Assembly: GCA_958299035.1 (NCBI GenBank)
Contig: CATQJL010000112.1
Coordinates: 18,141,361-18,205,360, forward strand
Direction of reading: 5' to 3'
DNA: 64,000 bases
DNA from: Cylicocyclus nassatus
Lineage: Eukaryota; Nematoda; Chromadorea; Rhabditida; Strongylidae
In this document: piece after piece, positions 22,806 to 34,805 of the stretch
How the letters are laid out: every line of letters begins with the position of its first letter
Numbering within the stretch: position 1 is the first letter of the stretch
Notes under the pieces: model-generated
What the model saw: the letters and a program-made list of their open reading frames with translations, nothing else
The model's database searches: none
Told to the model about the DNA's origin: nothing
Position numbers and translations under genes: made by a program

Positions 22806-24766
22806 TAGAAAGCGGGGTTTTCGGGCATTTTAACCCTTGTATCAGGCTGTATGTTTAAAAGCAGTGGCCCGTAGTAAACCCCCAGCAGGGCATCTCTCTT
22901 GAGGCGGACCGGAGCTGATCTCATCGCGCCTCAGCACAATGCCAGGGAGCGATTGATTTGGAGCAGTTCACTTACTGGATGTTCACTTTTTCAAAAGTGG
23001 AACGTTTCTGCCATTAGTGCATTACCAGTCAAATGGATAAGACTTATTCGTTTCAAGCGGCAAAGTCGTGGTTCGAGTGCGGCTAGCGGCACAATTTTTG
23101 CTACTTGACCTGGCGACCTTTGAGCGGCCGTTATCGAAAAATCGATAATAGCAGCTATCAGAGATTTCACCTAGCAAACAACGATATAGAACAAATATAC
23201 AATAATTTGGCGTTTATACGAAGAAAATCTACACTTAGCGAAGAACGAATAGAAAGATAAATTCACCTTCTTGATGTCTGGAGCGGTTCTTTGACAAAAG
23301 CAAGCAACAACTGCAAGAAAAAAGCAAACATATTTTCTTCCGGATTTCGTCGCGCAATCAGCTGTTCATCGAGCCTCACTCACTTAGGCGCCCGAAATTG
23401 TGCAGTTTTGGGAGTTTTGCACCGCAAAAGAACGTCAGCTGCGGTGTTTCGTAAGTTACTCGGGAGCTACTTACGGAGGTTCTCTATGTGCTCTCCTCTT
23501 TAGCACAGTATTTGCCTTATCTCGTCGCCCGGCTCATCTCCGATGAGTCAGTCGGGAGCTGGTCTCCCTGCCGCGCTTCATCTGAAGCTCACCTGTAGGG
23601 TGACCTTGCATACTTACATCACGGAAAAGTGGGCAGTCCTTATCTCACCTGACAATGCCTCATATGAGAGCCTCAGGGGAGATCATCTCCCGTGACCGAG
23701 CTTTATTACGGGCCAGTGTCTCACCATAATTTGGTGTCGAGATTTTTGCATAATACAAACCTCTGCCCTGCTTAAGCCTAGCGGGCTCAAAACCGCTAAA
23801 ATGCTCGAGAACCCCGCCTTCCAAAAGCCCTAAGAAAGCAACGTGGACTAGTTGTGCCCTTTCAATTTAGTCCCCCTCACAGAACTTAGGAACACGAGCC
23901 TAATTAGCTCTATAAAAGTGCCTGCAGGATACAGTCATGCTCGCTGTCTCCAACTATTTCCCAGGACACGGCGACAGTCTAAGCCCCTCCCAAGAGCCTC
24001 TTTAGAAACCTGGCCAAGGAATGCTAAAAATTCCAGTTGAACTTTAGTTCGCTAAAAACTGCCTCTCAGCAAAGACCTTCAAAATGATCGTGCGAAGGTG
24101 GAGTTAGGCTCAAACGAGAGAAATCGTGCCGTCATCATGAAGTATCTAATGATTGAAAGTGATTGAGCACAACATTCTTTTTCGTTCAAAACTTTATTCT
24201 TGCAAATTCGGGCAAAACACTGGAAAAAATTATTCAAGAAAATGCCAAACGTCTCGGAAATAGTCTATTTGAGTGCTAAATTAGGTCAGAGAACTAGAAA
24301 AGCATTCAAAGAATAGCAGGTTAAAAACTACCCGAGAATAATCATTTAAGTGCTGAAATCTGAATAAAATACAAGAAACAACATTCAGTAGTCAAAAATA
24401 TCAGAGTTGCCTAAAGATATAAATTCAAAAACTTTTTGGGCCGCGCTTCTTAAACATTATAGCGATTTTGATTTATAAGGAGTGCCTTTGCCTCTCTCAC
24501 CCTTTCATTTGATTTTTTCTGGTAAATTTTGAGAACTTATTAATGTATTAGTATTGTAATAATGTAAAACATCTGCAAGTTATTTCCTCAGAGGCTTTTG
24601 ATGTTAGTCGAAGCGGTTTTCACCGCAGCGCCTACTGCAGTTCAGTTCCGTTCCCCAGTACAAGTTATGAATTTACATCCAAGGATTGACAGAAAATTCC
24701 GAACCACTGTCAAATTGTCGCACAAATGCGTCGATGAATACAAGAGAATACAGAATATTTTTATAG
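22806..24766. other. unassigned sequence, possible tRNA-like remnant
   Basis: No protein-coding exon supported. 23019-23100 has a loosely tRNA-like order with GGTTCGAGTGC in place of a B box, but no good acceptor stem. 23400-24050 is noticeably less AT-rich and contains several short hairpins (for example the CACCGCAAAAGAACG to GCTGCGGTG pair). I cannot assign it. Confidence 0.3.
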
Positions 24767-27700
24767 AATACAAGAGTCCCATTGTATAAGTGCGTTAAAG
24801 AAGTGCACGAGTCTCAGCCATGGAATGTTTTACTGCTCCATTCTGGTGAGTTGCATTTTTCGAATAAGAAAAGTAATGATTAACGCTGCGTTAGTTTCTG
24901 GCTGATGGGATAAGAGCATGCGATACCGGATGGTTTCGCCAAAGCTGGCAAGTGCCTTTTACCAAAGAAATTGAACAACGATGCGATTCGACGGTCACAG
25001 TCCAGTTGGTAATGAATCACTTCTTCAAAGCTACATCTTCCCCTACTACCAAAATTTTCTAGTTCAATAATTTATTTCAAAATCTTTCAGATTCGCGAGA
25101 ATTCTTTAACGAACTTAGAAAAATACAAAAGTATTGTTGTCACGATTAAAATTCGCTTCTGCAATACTTTTTAGAGTTACCATTGCTATCAACAAACTGA
25201 TGCCAACGGATATGCGTACAAAAGACACCGATTGATGGAGAGTGGCACTTATTTTGGGGGAAATATGGTTGGTGCTACTGTCATGTAAGTTGTATAAAAC
25301 TTTACTCTATACCTAAAAAGAAATAAGATGAAGAGTTAGAGAAACAAGATAAAAAGCTTAAACGCATTTTCCTAAAAATCATAAATCTTATCAATTGCGG
25401 GAGAGTCATAGAAATTTGTGATGGTGACTGGTTATCAAGTCAGTGCCTAGTGCACAGAACTAACAGATTCTTCGGTACTAAACTACCGTTTACGTAGAGT
25501 AGAAATTTATCTGATTGGACCATGACAGGCCCACTGATTGTTATAACTTGAAAAAAAAAGAGTTTGTTAGGGCACTCTTTGATTTACTTGTTCAAATCAA
25601 CATTGCTTACTTGTAAGCAATGTTGAGTTGAAGCCTTCATTTACCTGCTTCTAAAATTGTGCTCTAACGCGCAGGAAGGCACCCACTGTATGCACTAGTT
25701 TGCTTGCAAGCTGTTGCGCGTTCACGTTCGAGCCTGAAATTCGGGTTGCTAGGAGCTGGGGTTATGTTTATAATCAACTAGTTCGGATACACGGCTTCGC
25801 TCGGTCTCTTTCATCTTATATATAAAGCTGAATGTCTGTTTGTCTGTATGTATGTCTATCTGTCTGTGTGTGCGTATGTTGCAAATAGAAAATTCCATTT
25901 CTGAACCGATCCGAACCAATCTTGGTACACATACCCTTCGGGGCCGAGCGGGTGTCAAGGCTACTTTCCGTCATCGATCAATATCGACTTTATAAATTTT
26001 TATTGATTTTTTGTAAAGTTTGGCCTGCGAGGCTGGGAGTTTGCACAGGGAAGTAATCGAGCATGCTGATACCGAATACAATATTAATTTTTATTATCAT
26101 CTACTACTTTTATCGATTTTATTGATTTTCTTGCGAAATTCGAGCTAAGGGGCTGGGAGTTGGCACAGGGGGGTAGAGCACTCTGATTACGAATTTAATA
26201 TCAGTTTTTGGAGTTATCCATTACTTTTATCGATTTTATCGATTTTTTGCGAAGTTTGAGCTACAGGGCTGGGAGTTGGCATAGGGGGGGGGGTAGTCGA
26301 GCATGCTGATTACGAATACATTATTAGTTTTTAGAGCCACGTCCCCGAAAAAAAGTTTTTTACAAGGCTAATTTGAATTTTTAAAAATTTTCAAAAATAA
26401 TTTCAATTATTTAAATTATTTACAAGTATAAACAAGTCCTCTGCACATTTTTATAGCACATTTAAGTAACTTTCAAAAATTTCGCGACCCATCGGGGGAG
26501 GCGCCCCCCCCCCCTCGGTACGCCACTGCTCTCTGCATATTGGGACCTTTTCATAGAGTTATGGTGGTTATACGGTATGGGGTCGAAAGCATAGATTTGC
26601 TCCAAACTTCGTCTAGGGTGGTCATTTAGCGCGCTGAACATGATTATCATGCCGATTTTGCAGGATAGTGCATTTTCTTAGGTTACGGTGGGTGTAGATG
26701 GGTCGAAGTTCCAAATTTGCTCAAAACCTTACCTGTAACGGTTCACAAGTATACTGCTTGTGAACAAGATGCTTGCTTGCTGTTATAATGCATCAGTGAA
26801 GTTATGGTGAGTTTCAGGGTTTGAATGGATATATTTTCGCTTTCGGGCCAGTTTTGATCCCAGATATTCACGAAATGGGAAGCGGTCGTTTTGCGTGGCG
26901 GTCTCCAGCGTCATCCTGATAACATGTCCCAACGTGTAACGCACGCGGCGAATCTCGCTCCCCCTGTTTTTGCTTAGGCAAAAGCCGCCGAAGGGTGTAT
27001 CGCGCGCGGCAGTGGTCCCATAAGGAAAGCATTACGGTCGTGGGAAACTTCTATATCACACGAATTGCCTTTATCGTGGGGATTAAGCACGATGTTCTTG
27101 AAACAGCACTTTAGGTGATTTCCTGCCAAGGTTTCAGGCAGGTTCATGATTTTTACCCGCTGCCACGCGGAATGACTACGATATTTGTCATCAGCGGCTC
27201 AAATAACCCCCATATACCGAGTTTTTGAGCAGGATCCATTACAAAAACATTTTGGGGCCCGGTTAGCCGAATAGCGCCATCAGTTTTTAGAATTACCCTT
27301 ACTTTTATCGATTTTATTGATTTTTTGCTAGAAGTGTGCACAGGGAAAGGCTGTACAGGGAGAGGGATCTGACCTTCATTAAGTGTTTGACAGGGCGGGC
27401 AGAGCCGGGTAAGCCAGCTAGTGCCATGATAAAGGAACCCCTAAATAAGTCAGCCCGTGTCTCCTCACGTTTTCGTAATTTATTTATTTATTTATTTATT
27501 TTGTACGCTCGTAGGCGTGCTGTATGTCGAACAGGGAAAAGGTAATTACAAGACAAACATCAATCACAGAGAATACAAAGAAGTTCAAATATAGTTTATG
27601 TACACATAAATGAATATGCTAGAAAGGGACTTTAGAAGACATATTTCCGAGTAGAGATCCCGTTAAGAATTTCTGCAGTAACAATCCATCCTAGTCCGCC

Positions 27701-30700
27701 AACGGAAATGACCATAACAAGGCAGCGCGAGCACCCCGAGGGCCCGACAAACGGTTGCACCGGCAGCCCCCGCCAGCACAACCAAACCCTCAGCGTGCAC
27801 GCTCCACCCAGCCATGACCCCCGCCGGTGAAGAAGAGCAGATTGATGAGTCGGGTAAGGAAATTCAACAGAATTAATCCTCGGATATGCCTTCTAGAGTC
27901 CGCTAGTTCAACTGGAATGAAAAGCACATGAGTGAATTTGCATTAAAGAGGTAACATGGAAAGACAAATCAACTGTTACACTTAATCAATCTTTGAAACA
28001 AAGGAGAAAGCAAACATGGGTAGGAGTGATGCACAAGCAGCCAAAGAAAAAAGAAAATCTGAGTTACTATTCAACATCTGGAATTTGTAGTAAATCAAGA
28101 ACATCAACTCTGGAAATAGCTTTTTTGAACTGGAACGAATTTTTGAGAGCTAATAAAGGGGGTGGTAGACACTCGAGCCATTTGGCAGTCCTTGAGATAA
28201 AAGTATTCAGTCGGCGAGTACGATTCGAAGTAGGTAGCTTGGAAGATCGAAAAGCGATAGAACCATGACGACCATAGACAGGGCGAAAAGTCCAAAATTT
28301 GGAAGGCTTCAAACGCAGTTCTCCTCTAAGTATCTTGAATGCTAAAATCAAGTCATTTTGAATTCTTCTATAGTACAGACTTTTGAGATTTAGTTTTTTG
28401 AGACGGTTTTTGTAGGAAGGCAAAGTTTGAGGATAATGAGAGTCTGGAAAAGTACGGTAGTATAAAACTCTAGTGAATACCCTCTGGACGTTTTCAATTT
28501 TATTGATTTCCTTTTTGCGAAAAGGGTTCCAGACGGGGCTACAGTATTCAACTAATGGAAGTATAAACATTTTGTATAGTTTGACCCAAAGAGATACATC
28601 AGAGCTGTAAACGTTTCTAAAAAGACAGTACAATAACTTTAGACTTTTCTCAACTAGAGTCTCAACATGATTTTCGAATCTAAGTCCATTGTTGATTAGA
28701 ACTCCGAGGTCACGCACTCTATTGATAACAGTCATAGATCGTAGTTCATCGTCAAGGATACTCAAAGAATTAGGTCCTATTGGGAACAGGTAGCTTTTTC
28801 TAAAATTCACTTTGAGGTGCCAAAGCTTGGTCCATTCAAACATTTTTTCAACAGACTTATTTAGAGCTGTTTGGACCTCTTCTTTCTCATTTTCATTATA
28901 GATTGCTGTTACTTTAATGTCGTCAGCATAAGCATGCACAAAAATTCTCGTATCCGTTTTCAAGAAGACAGGTAAATCATACGTATAAATGAGAAAATAA
29001 TCAATAATTAATAAGTAATCAGCACGTTCATCTCCCACCTGTACCAATTCCCGCTCCTCAGGTCAAGGTTGTTTGCAAAAGAAACCAATAAATGCATTGG
29101 GTATTTTTTCATATAAATACTACCTTCGTTGTCAGCATGCTTACTTACCCCTGTGCCAACTCGACAAAAAAAATCGATAAACGTAATCGATAGCTGTAAC
29201 AACTTCTATTCCATTTATTCGTGATCAGCGTGCTAGCTTGTCTTCCTGTATCAACTCTTAGCGCATAACTCAAAATCTGCAAGACGTAAAACGATAAAAA
29301 GTAATTGAACAGTCGGAATTCGATCTGTATGAATCAAGTAAAAAACATCATCTTATGATATGAATGAAGCCATTCAAACTTCGAGCAAATGTATTGAAAC
29401 AATAGTCAATAAATTCTTTGCCTCTGGATGGCATCAAGTTAACAGGTTGACGGAGAGCCGTTTTTGACGTCTGTGCGGACGAGACGTTCTCGCGCATCCC
29501 TACGCCTGACCGCGTGTATGTATGTATGCATGCATCCATGCACGAAATATAAAATGTGCAAGCTCTGTCCCCATGTGGTAAGCTCCGCTTATTCAGTCAA
29601 AATGTCAGAAGTTGCCCAAATTTCGGAAAATTCCATCAGTTTTGGAAGATGGTCGGAGCTTGCCACTTAAGGGGCGAAGTTTGCCTGACGGTGGGCGGGG
29701 CTTGGCTAAAAGTTGAGGTCTTTGCGATCATCTGCGATTTATGCTTTTTATGAACAAGAAGGATTCTTGTGAGGGGCAAAGTCAATGGAGTTTGCCAAAA
29801 GGGGCGGGGCTGATACGTGAAGCACATTTGAGCTAATACGAACAAAAATTGAAGGATTGGACAGATGTTACTGAAATTAAGGCTGCCACCCACCATCGCG
29901 CGGAAGATCGCCAATTTTTTTAATAGACAGCCCTGAGAACTATCGCTCCCTGTTGCTCCCATCTGAAAACGATGTTCGGCGTGTGAGAGCGCCACCTGTG
30001 CTGAATTCTCACTGAATATTTTTCACGCATTCGAAAGGTATTGAAGATGATTCCTCTTCGTATTTCGACACTAACTGTTTAGAGGATGGACTGAAAATGG
30101 GACCCAATTAGCTGAGTTGCTTGTGTCAAATTGGGTGGAAAAATTCCAACTTTGCAAGGTGAGCTTTGCAAATAGAGAACATAGATTAAGAGAAGCAAAC
30201 AAAATGACTACAATGTAAACATGGTAGTAAATAAAGAAAGCCGATTACACGCGCGAACAACTACTACTTGAGCTGTTAAAAACTAGCTCCTTAAAGGCAG
30301 CGTCAGAGCAAACGTCCGAGCTCAAGGACCACGCCCATTTCCTCGCATGGCCAACTTACTTGAACAAAATTTCCACAACCCATCAGATAACCGCCGGGGC
30401 GGGCAGCCATGCATTTTCGGGCAAGCGGGCATCGGAAAAATAGTTTGCTGATTTCTTGCGGTCCGCTTGCAGATATTTGGAAGAATATTGGCTATTGGCT
30501 TTTTAGAGATGCTCGGAGAACAATTTCGATTTTCCTAAAGATTAATTGCGGCGCAGTGGCCGCATTCTCGCAGACTTTCCGCGAGAATGTGCGAGATTTT
30601 TGAGGGCCGCACGACGGCCTTTTGAGAAGGACCGCGCAGCCTGTAGGTACTTTCCGCTGTGAGAAAGTACCCAAACTCGGATAGTTAAACCATTGATGAA

Positions 30701-32188
30701 CCTCTGCCACATAGAGTCCCATCTTTTCTCGGCGTACGCCCGAAACTGCGTAAAAAGAGTCCGAGCGCTTGCTGAAACTTTGAGCAGCTCTCGCTGAAAG
30801 AGATTATTTGACCAGCGTTCGCAAAAAATTTTGTGCTGGTGTCCGCTGGCAGAACACGAAAGTACCCTCGCTGAATGCTTGGCTACGCCCCAAAATTTTG
30901 TTGACCACTTGCAAAAAAGCGCGAGTTTGCGGACCGCCTGCTTCCGGCAATTATCCGAGCCTTGACGTGTTTTTACATGGCAAACAGAACGGCAGATTGC
31001 GTTTACCTGTTAATGTTTGTTGTTTGCTTGTTTTCGACAAGGATAGTATCAAAAGCACTCCGGGCTCTCCCAAAATAGCCCCAAAAAGGTTCTTTTTTTC
31101 TTTTTCAAGAAAACACCTTTTTAAGTGCCATGTTTGGAATCAACATGAAAAGGCCTGGATAACGTAAAAATATGGAAGTCGAGAATTAGCCGGAACGCGG
31201 CCTTCAACTTTTTTGAGACTATATGTTGCAAGCTTAAAGGCAACATCTATGCAGAATTTCGACTCCTACATCTTTGCCTAATCCAGGTCTGTTCATGGCG
31301 CTGATTCCAAATATGGCACTTAGATTGCGTGAATTGCTCAAAAAACCCATTTTTGGGACATTTTGTGAGAAGCTTGGACGATTGCTCCTAATGCTATCTT
31401 TGTCGAAAAAAGTATCAACAGATAGCCAGCATGTGTTCATAGTGTTTACCACGTGAAAACATGTCAAGGGCTGAGAAGAGTTCGCTCAAGGGGGCAAGCT
31501 GGGAGTGGTCCTCGAGGCTCGGCGTTTTCTGCACCCATTTTTTCTTTTTACAGAGGGTGATTAAAAGTCGGATTTGCGCGATAGTTCTAGATTAAGGTGC
31601 TGGTACTCGAATATGATAGTAACCGAAAATGTCCAAATCTGCTTGGACGCTGCCTTTAAACCAAAATCTAATTTCATTAATTTACCAACAACGTAAAAAA
31701 GGACCTTAAAGCTATTAATGAAATGCAGCAAATGAATCAATTATTTTTTCCTAGCTTGCGTCCAGATTCGTTACCGAAACAAGCTCTTTCAAAATAGAGA
31801 GAAGTAAAGTACTTTGGGTGGATCTGATATGCTTCAACTCCTTGCCTCTAGCGTATTCGAGTTGGCGAACTCGCTCAATATCCACAATTCAACTTTGACA
31901 AAGGCGCAAGTATTCTGCAAAGCCTGCTATAATATGGCTACTGTTTGATCGCACGGATGTCTTCAGCTGGACATGCTTAATTGTAAATTTTGATTGTTCA
32001 CATTAGAATCTCACTTTCGATGTTTTCAGAAAATAGATGGCTTGAAGAATTTTGGATGCGATGTCAATTGGTATACTCGTGGTAATACATTCTACTATGT
32101 CTGTTCATTCAACACACTGCGAAACATCACTGACTTCTTCCACTTCGACCGAGACGACGATAGGTTGATACGAATATTCGCATACTAG
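24767..32188 (+). CDS. gene A: unrecognised Cys-containing protein, multi-exon
   Basis: Exons seen: 24767-24845 (contains CISALKKCTSLSHGMFYCSI, 5' limit uncertain), 24895-25008 (begins FLADGIRACDTGWF), 25175-25284 (CYQQTDANGYAYKR, ending MVGATV with two spare bases), and a terminal exon 32030-32188 (FGCDVNWYTRGNTFYYVCSF, TAG stop). The first two introns are 49 and 166 bp with GTGAGT/GTAATG donors and TTAG acceptors, all phase 0. Exon order, reading phases and residues match gene B at 56.8-60.7 kb. The exon corresponding to B's fourth exon was not found. The interval 25285-32029 holds a Helitron, a CR1 and foldbacks, so the gene has either a very large transposon-filled intron or a lost exon. 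I do not recognise the family; no signal peptide or membrane segment is evident in what is seen. Confidence 0.6.
25285..25813. other. intron of gene A, no exon found
   Basis: Starts with a GTAAGT donor at 25285. Contains a small hairpin at 25598-25625 (CAACATTGCTTAC paired with GTAAGCAATGTTG). No candidate for the missing exon here. Confidence 0.4.
25814..27421 (+). mobile_element. Helitron with internal repeats and a nested hAT MITE fragment
   Basis: Begins TCTTATATATAAAGCTGAAT after an A and ends GAGCCGGGTAAGCCAGCTAG before a T, total 1,608 bp. The 5' part carries tandem diverged units of 95-125 bp, with ATCGATTTTATCGATTTT and GGCTGGGAGTTGGCACAGGG words. A fragment of the poly-C hAT-type MITE (26338-26529) interrupts it. 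26640-27290 is other sequence of unknown origin. No Rep/helicase frame. It lies within the large intron of gene A. Confidence 0.75.
26338..26529 (-). mobile_element. hAT-type MITE fragment
   Basis: Minus-strand copy of the left part of the element at 41179-41554. Shared features are the GGCGCCCCCCCCCC tract, TCGGTACGCCACTG terminus, TTCGCGACCCAT and TTTTTAAAAATT words. One end is present at 26529; the other end is missing. Confidence 0.6.
27479..29047 (-). mobile_element. CR1-like retrotransposon, 5'-truncated
   Basis: A 5'-truncated element read on the minus strand, with 3' end at the (AAAT)n tail 27479-27500 and about 590 bp between stop codon and tail. Sequence upstream of 29047 is unrelated, so truncation during target-primed reverse transcription is likely. 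It inserted in the intron of gene A, in antisense orientation to it. Confidence 0.85.
28067..29047 (-). pseudogene. CR1 reverse transcriptase C-terminal half
   Basis: A 326-residue open frame that starts inside the reverse transcriptase. It has the catalytic YADD at residues 40-43 (FVHAYADDIKVTA). Then come the thumb and CR1 C-terminal region: RVRDLGVLINNGLRFENHVE, EYCSPVWNPFRKKEINKIEN, and the YKNRLKKLNLKSLYYRRIQN segment. The fingers, endonuclease and ORF1 are missing, so it is not functional alone. The intact frame suggests a fairly recent insertion, younger than the CR1 at 8789. Confidence 0.85.
29120..29310 (-). mobile_element. degenerate Helitron internal repeats
   Basis: Contains decayed versions of the CAGCATGCT...TACCCCTGTGCCAACT and ATCGATAA words that make up the internal repeats of the Helitrons in this window. 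No ends are present. Confidence 0.5.
30383..30958 (-). mobile_element. SL-RNA-carrying inverted-repeat element, old copy
   Basis: A 576-bp copy of the element at 38235-38821 in opposite orientation. Both ends match (TCAGATAACCGCCGGGG at the left; GGCAATTATCCGA at the right, the mutated partner). Similarity runs through the whole interior in the same order, including the TGTGGCAGAGG word before the leader. It is diverged and nested inside the AAGGCAGCGTC foldback. Confidence 0.75.
30564..30691 (-). pseudogene. degenerate spliced-leader RNA gene
   Basis: Minus-strand relic of the SL RNA at 38515-38641. The leader starts GGTTTAACTATCCGAG and has at least four substitutions and a one-base deletion before the GT donor. 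The first stem (GGTACTTTC/GAAAGTACC type) is preserved. The second stem is partly preserved. The Sm site is destroyed (AAAAATCTCGC). The last stem keeps ATTCTCGCGGA with one mismatch in the partner. It cannot produce a normal leader. Confidence 0.7.
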
Positions 32189-34803
32189 TGTCTGGAACCT
32201 GGGGCCGTAGTAATCTCCATGGACCTGGCGTACGAGGTCGCAACCTAAGCTGGAACTCAGCTTTATTACGCAAGCCATTATCTACTTGCTGGCTTAATAT
32301 CACGTATATGTCGTGATCTTAGACGTGACTATCAGCTCGCGATATACTCGCGATTTAAAGATAGCCAGCAAAATGATATGGCTTGCTGAATGAAGCTGAG
32401 CAGGGAATGGTCAGAACTCAACCCCGCCACACCAAATAGCTTTTTATCATCGGCCTTGCCTTGAAACGCAGATACCAAATATATGTTTATTATTTGCCGA
32501 ATGACTACGTGAAAGGAGCTATAAGCGCTTGAGTGTGCGATTTCTCAAGTGTTCTGTGACCCAGGTTCCACGAAATATGTGTGAAAAGCACTTACAGTCT
32601 GCTCCAATCGAGATCAGGCCGAACCGTCGGCGGAAATTCGCGCGCTCGCAGCGCTGGCGGTCTGCGCTGCATATGCGCGCGTTCGGAGAGAGCAAAAAGA
32701 TTGCAGAGAGAGCAGAGAAGCAGGACATAGGCGCGACCGCGCAACCCTAGCGACGCGGACTCCCGCCATGCCAATTTTGGCCTGGTTGGGATTGGGGAAG
32801 ACTGTATTTAGGTTTTTGGTTATGTGTTTCTTCCTTGTAAATAGAATACCATAGTTACTGTAAATCCGCACTTTTAGGCTGCCTTTCAAAGAACTATATT
32901 TGTTGGAACTCAAATAATTCCTCATGAAAGCTCATAACTCCTTAAATGTAGCTGTTCGGCAAATAATAAACTTATATTCAAAATCAGCATTTCAAGACGA
33001 GTCCGATGATATACAGCTTGTTTGGAATGGCTGGTTTAAGTTCTGACCATTTTTTCGTGAGCTTAAGCTTATGTTGCAACCTGGTACGTTACGTTCATGG
33101 AGATTACTGCGATATGTCGTTCATTCACAAGTACATAACATTTGCTCTTTTGATAAACTATTGCTCCACCTCAGAGCAAACCATTTTATGCCAACTGAAG
33201 GCAAGTAAATTTTAATTTTTTACTACTTTTGTAGAAATTATCAGTTCAAATTACAATTGGATAAGAATTAAGATTCCTACCCAATTCATAACATTACATT
33301 GTCAGAAGAAATGGTGCTTTTCCGTTGTGTTTTGAGGCTAGTATTGCAACTCTAAAGAACCTTGGCAGATGTAAATCCATGTCAAATTCTTGAAGATTTG
33401 TAATGCAGTAGCTACAAGTGCAAAGAGACCAGGATTGTTATGGAACGCCTCAGACACTAAAAACATCTCAGAATTCAAAAGTTTCGACGATCAAGCTTTA
33501 CCGCTTTGAAATATGGAATTTTAAGTCTCCAGGTTACGGCTTGGGGCGCCTCAAAAGTAATAGCCTGTTCTATAATAAACCCCCCAAAAAAGCGTGCTAG
33601 ATTGCTTTGCCTCTATACAACTATAAAGACATTCGTGGTTAACTTGAGCCCAAAAAAAACTTTTGTAGCGACAAAATGACTGCGGGACTTATTCAAGCCT
33701 GAAATTTCGGACACCGGCATTTGGTCGGGAGGTTACTGCTCGAGACAACTTATTCTCCCGCATTCATGTAGACACCGGGAGACTCTGAGTTTCAGCCGAG
33801 GCCCGGTAATGGTGTAAATAATTAAATACGGCGCAACTTGCGCTCATTACTATTCTCTTGAGAATTTTTGGGATGCATTTTATACCCATGTTTTCTCTTT
33901 TATTATACTTACCTTTGTTCAAATGGATGTTTACTTAAAACTTCTTTTACAACATTTGTAAATTAAATGACTTCATTGTAGTAGAGTGTAAACAAGATTA
34001 AGCGCATGAGCACGATATTGAAGCTATGGGATAATGTCTTTCTAGTCGGCATGATAAGGAAAAAAGTGCAATCATAAAACGTAAAAAGGTAAGCAAATGT
34101 GCGAAAAGATCCTAATCTTCAGAATTCTTCTTCATCTTCTTCGTCTTTAATGTTCATGATGTAAACCGGATCGGTGTCAACTGTGGTTGTGCTAGTGCGA
34201 TTTTTCTGAAATAAGGATGTCATGTCATTTTTGAGCTGATGTGCATGGAATAAATTTATATCAGTTGGGTCCGAAAGTTGTTATCGTTTTGACTTGTCGA
34301 AAATGCATGCAGAATAATCAAGCAAATGGTTAAAACACTTTTTGGTGCAGCTTTCCATCCTCTTTCAAGCAATCACGTTTATGTGCTATTTACTCTTGTG
34401 GTCATTGAAACGATCGCCGAAATTTCGAACTTATGGACTCATGGTTTTTACTATGTCCAACATTGGCATTTTTTCAAAATCTTCTTCTCAATTTTTGCTA
34501 GTTTTGATCGCAGTTAGCTGGCGTAAAGAAAGTGCAATGTAATTTTCTGGCATCTTCAGGTTTTCCAGTGTTTTTTGAAACAACTTTTCCAAAAGTCTTT
34601 ATTTTTGCTGCAGCAAGAAGCTGTTATGCTAATCTAGTGCACCCTTTTTCTGACATTTTCCGGCAAAAGCTCATTTTGGTTGAAGGCGGCGTCCGAGCAA
34701 TATTTCGAACCAAATTTTTTTCACTTCCTGCGCTTATCCTTCCCGCTGGTCCCGAAAATGCAATTTGCACAGTGCGAAAGATTGAAAAACAAAAATGTTG
34801 ATA
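32189..34803. other. mostly unassigned; one weak exon candidate
   Basis: No transposon with clear ends. 33018-33210 on the plus strand has an open stretch (KYITFALLINYCSTSEQTIL) between a possible ATACAG acceptor and a GTAAAT donor. It could be an exon but lacks support from a neighbour. 33410-33600 resembles 35130-35340 weakly, suggesting a shared old repeat. Confidence 0.3.
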
Positions 34804-34805
34804 TA

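Larger units (their letters stand above)
30292..31657. mobile_element. composite foldback element, AAGGCAGCGTC ends
   Basis: Left end TTAAAGGCAGCGTC and right end GACGCTGCCTTTAAA are inverted repeats. The interior 31000-31210 and 31225-31450 forms another inverted pair centred near 31217, and a left-end-like TTAAAGGCAACATC occurs at 31213, so two related units appear fused. Related single copies are at 49174-49603 and 51459-51809. The SL-type element 30383-30958 is inserted in its left part. Confidence 0.6.

Noticed and set aside
23019..23100. Possible tRNA gene with a GGTTCGAGTGC B-box-like word
   Set aside because: No acceptor stem pairing, poor A box, and no clear anticodon arm.
31756..31800. 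Possible missing exon of gene A after TTTTTTCCTAG
   Set aside because: It begins in the right phase with Leu-Arg but runs to a stop codon without a usable donor.
32529..32925. Overlapping frames on both strands rich in Arg and Ser
   Set aside because: Several competing frames in a more GC-rich patch without splice sites or recognisable motifs.
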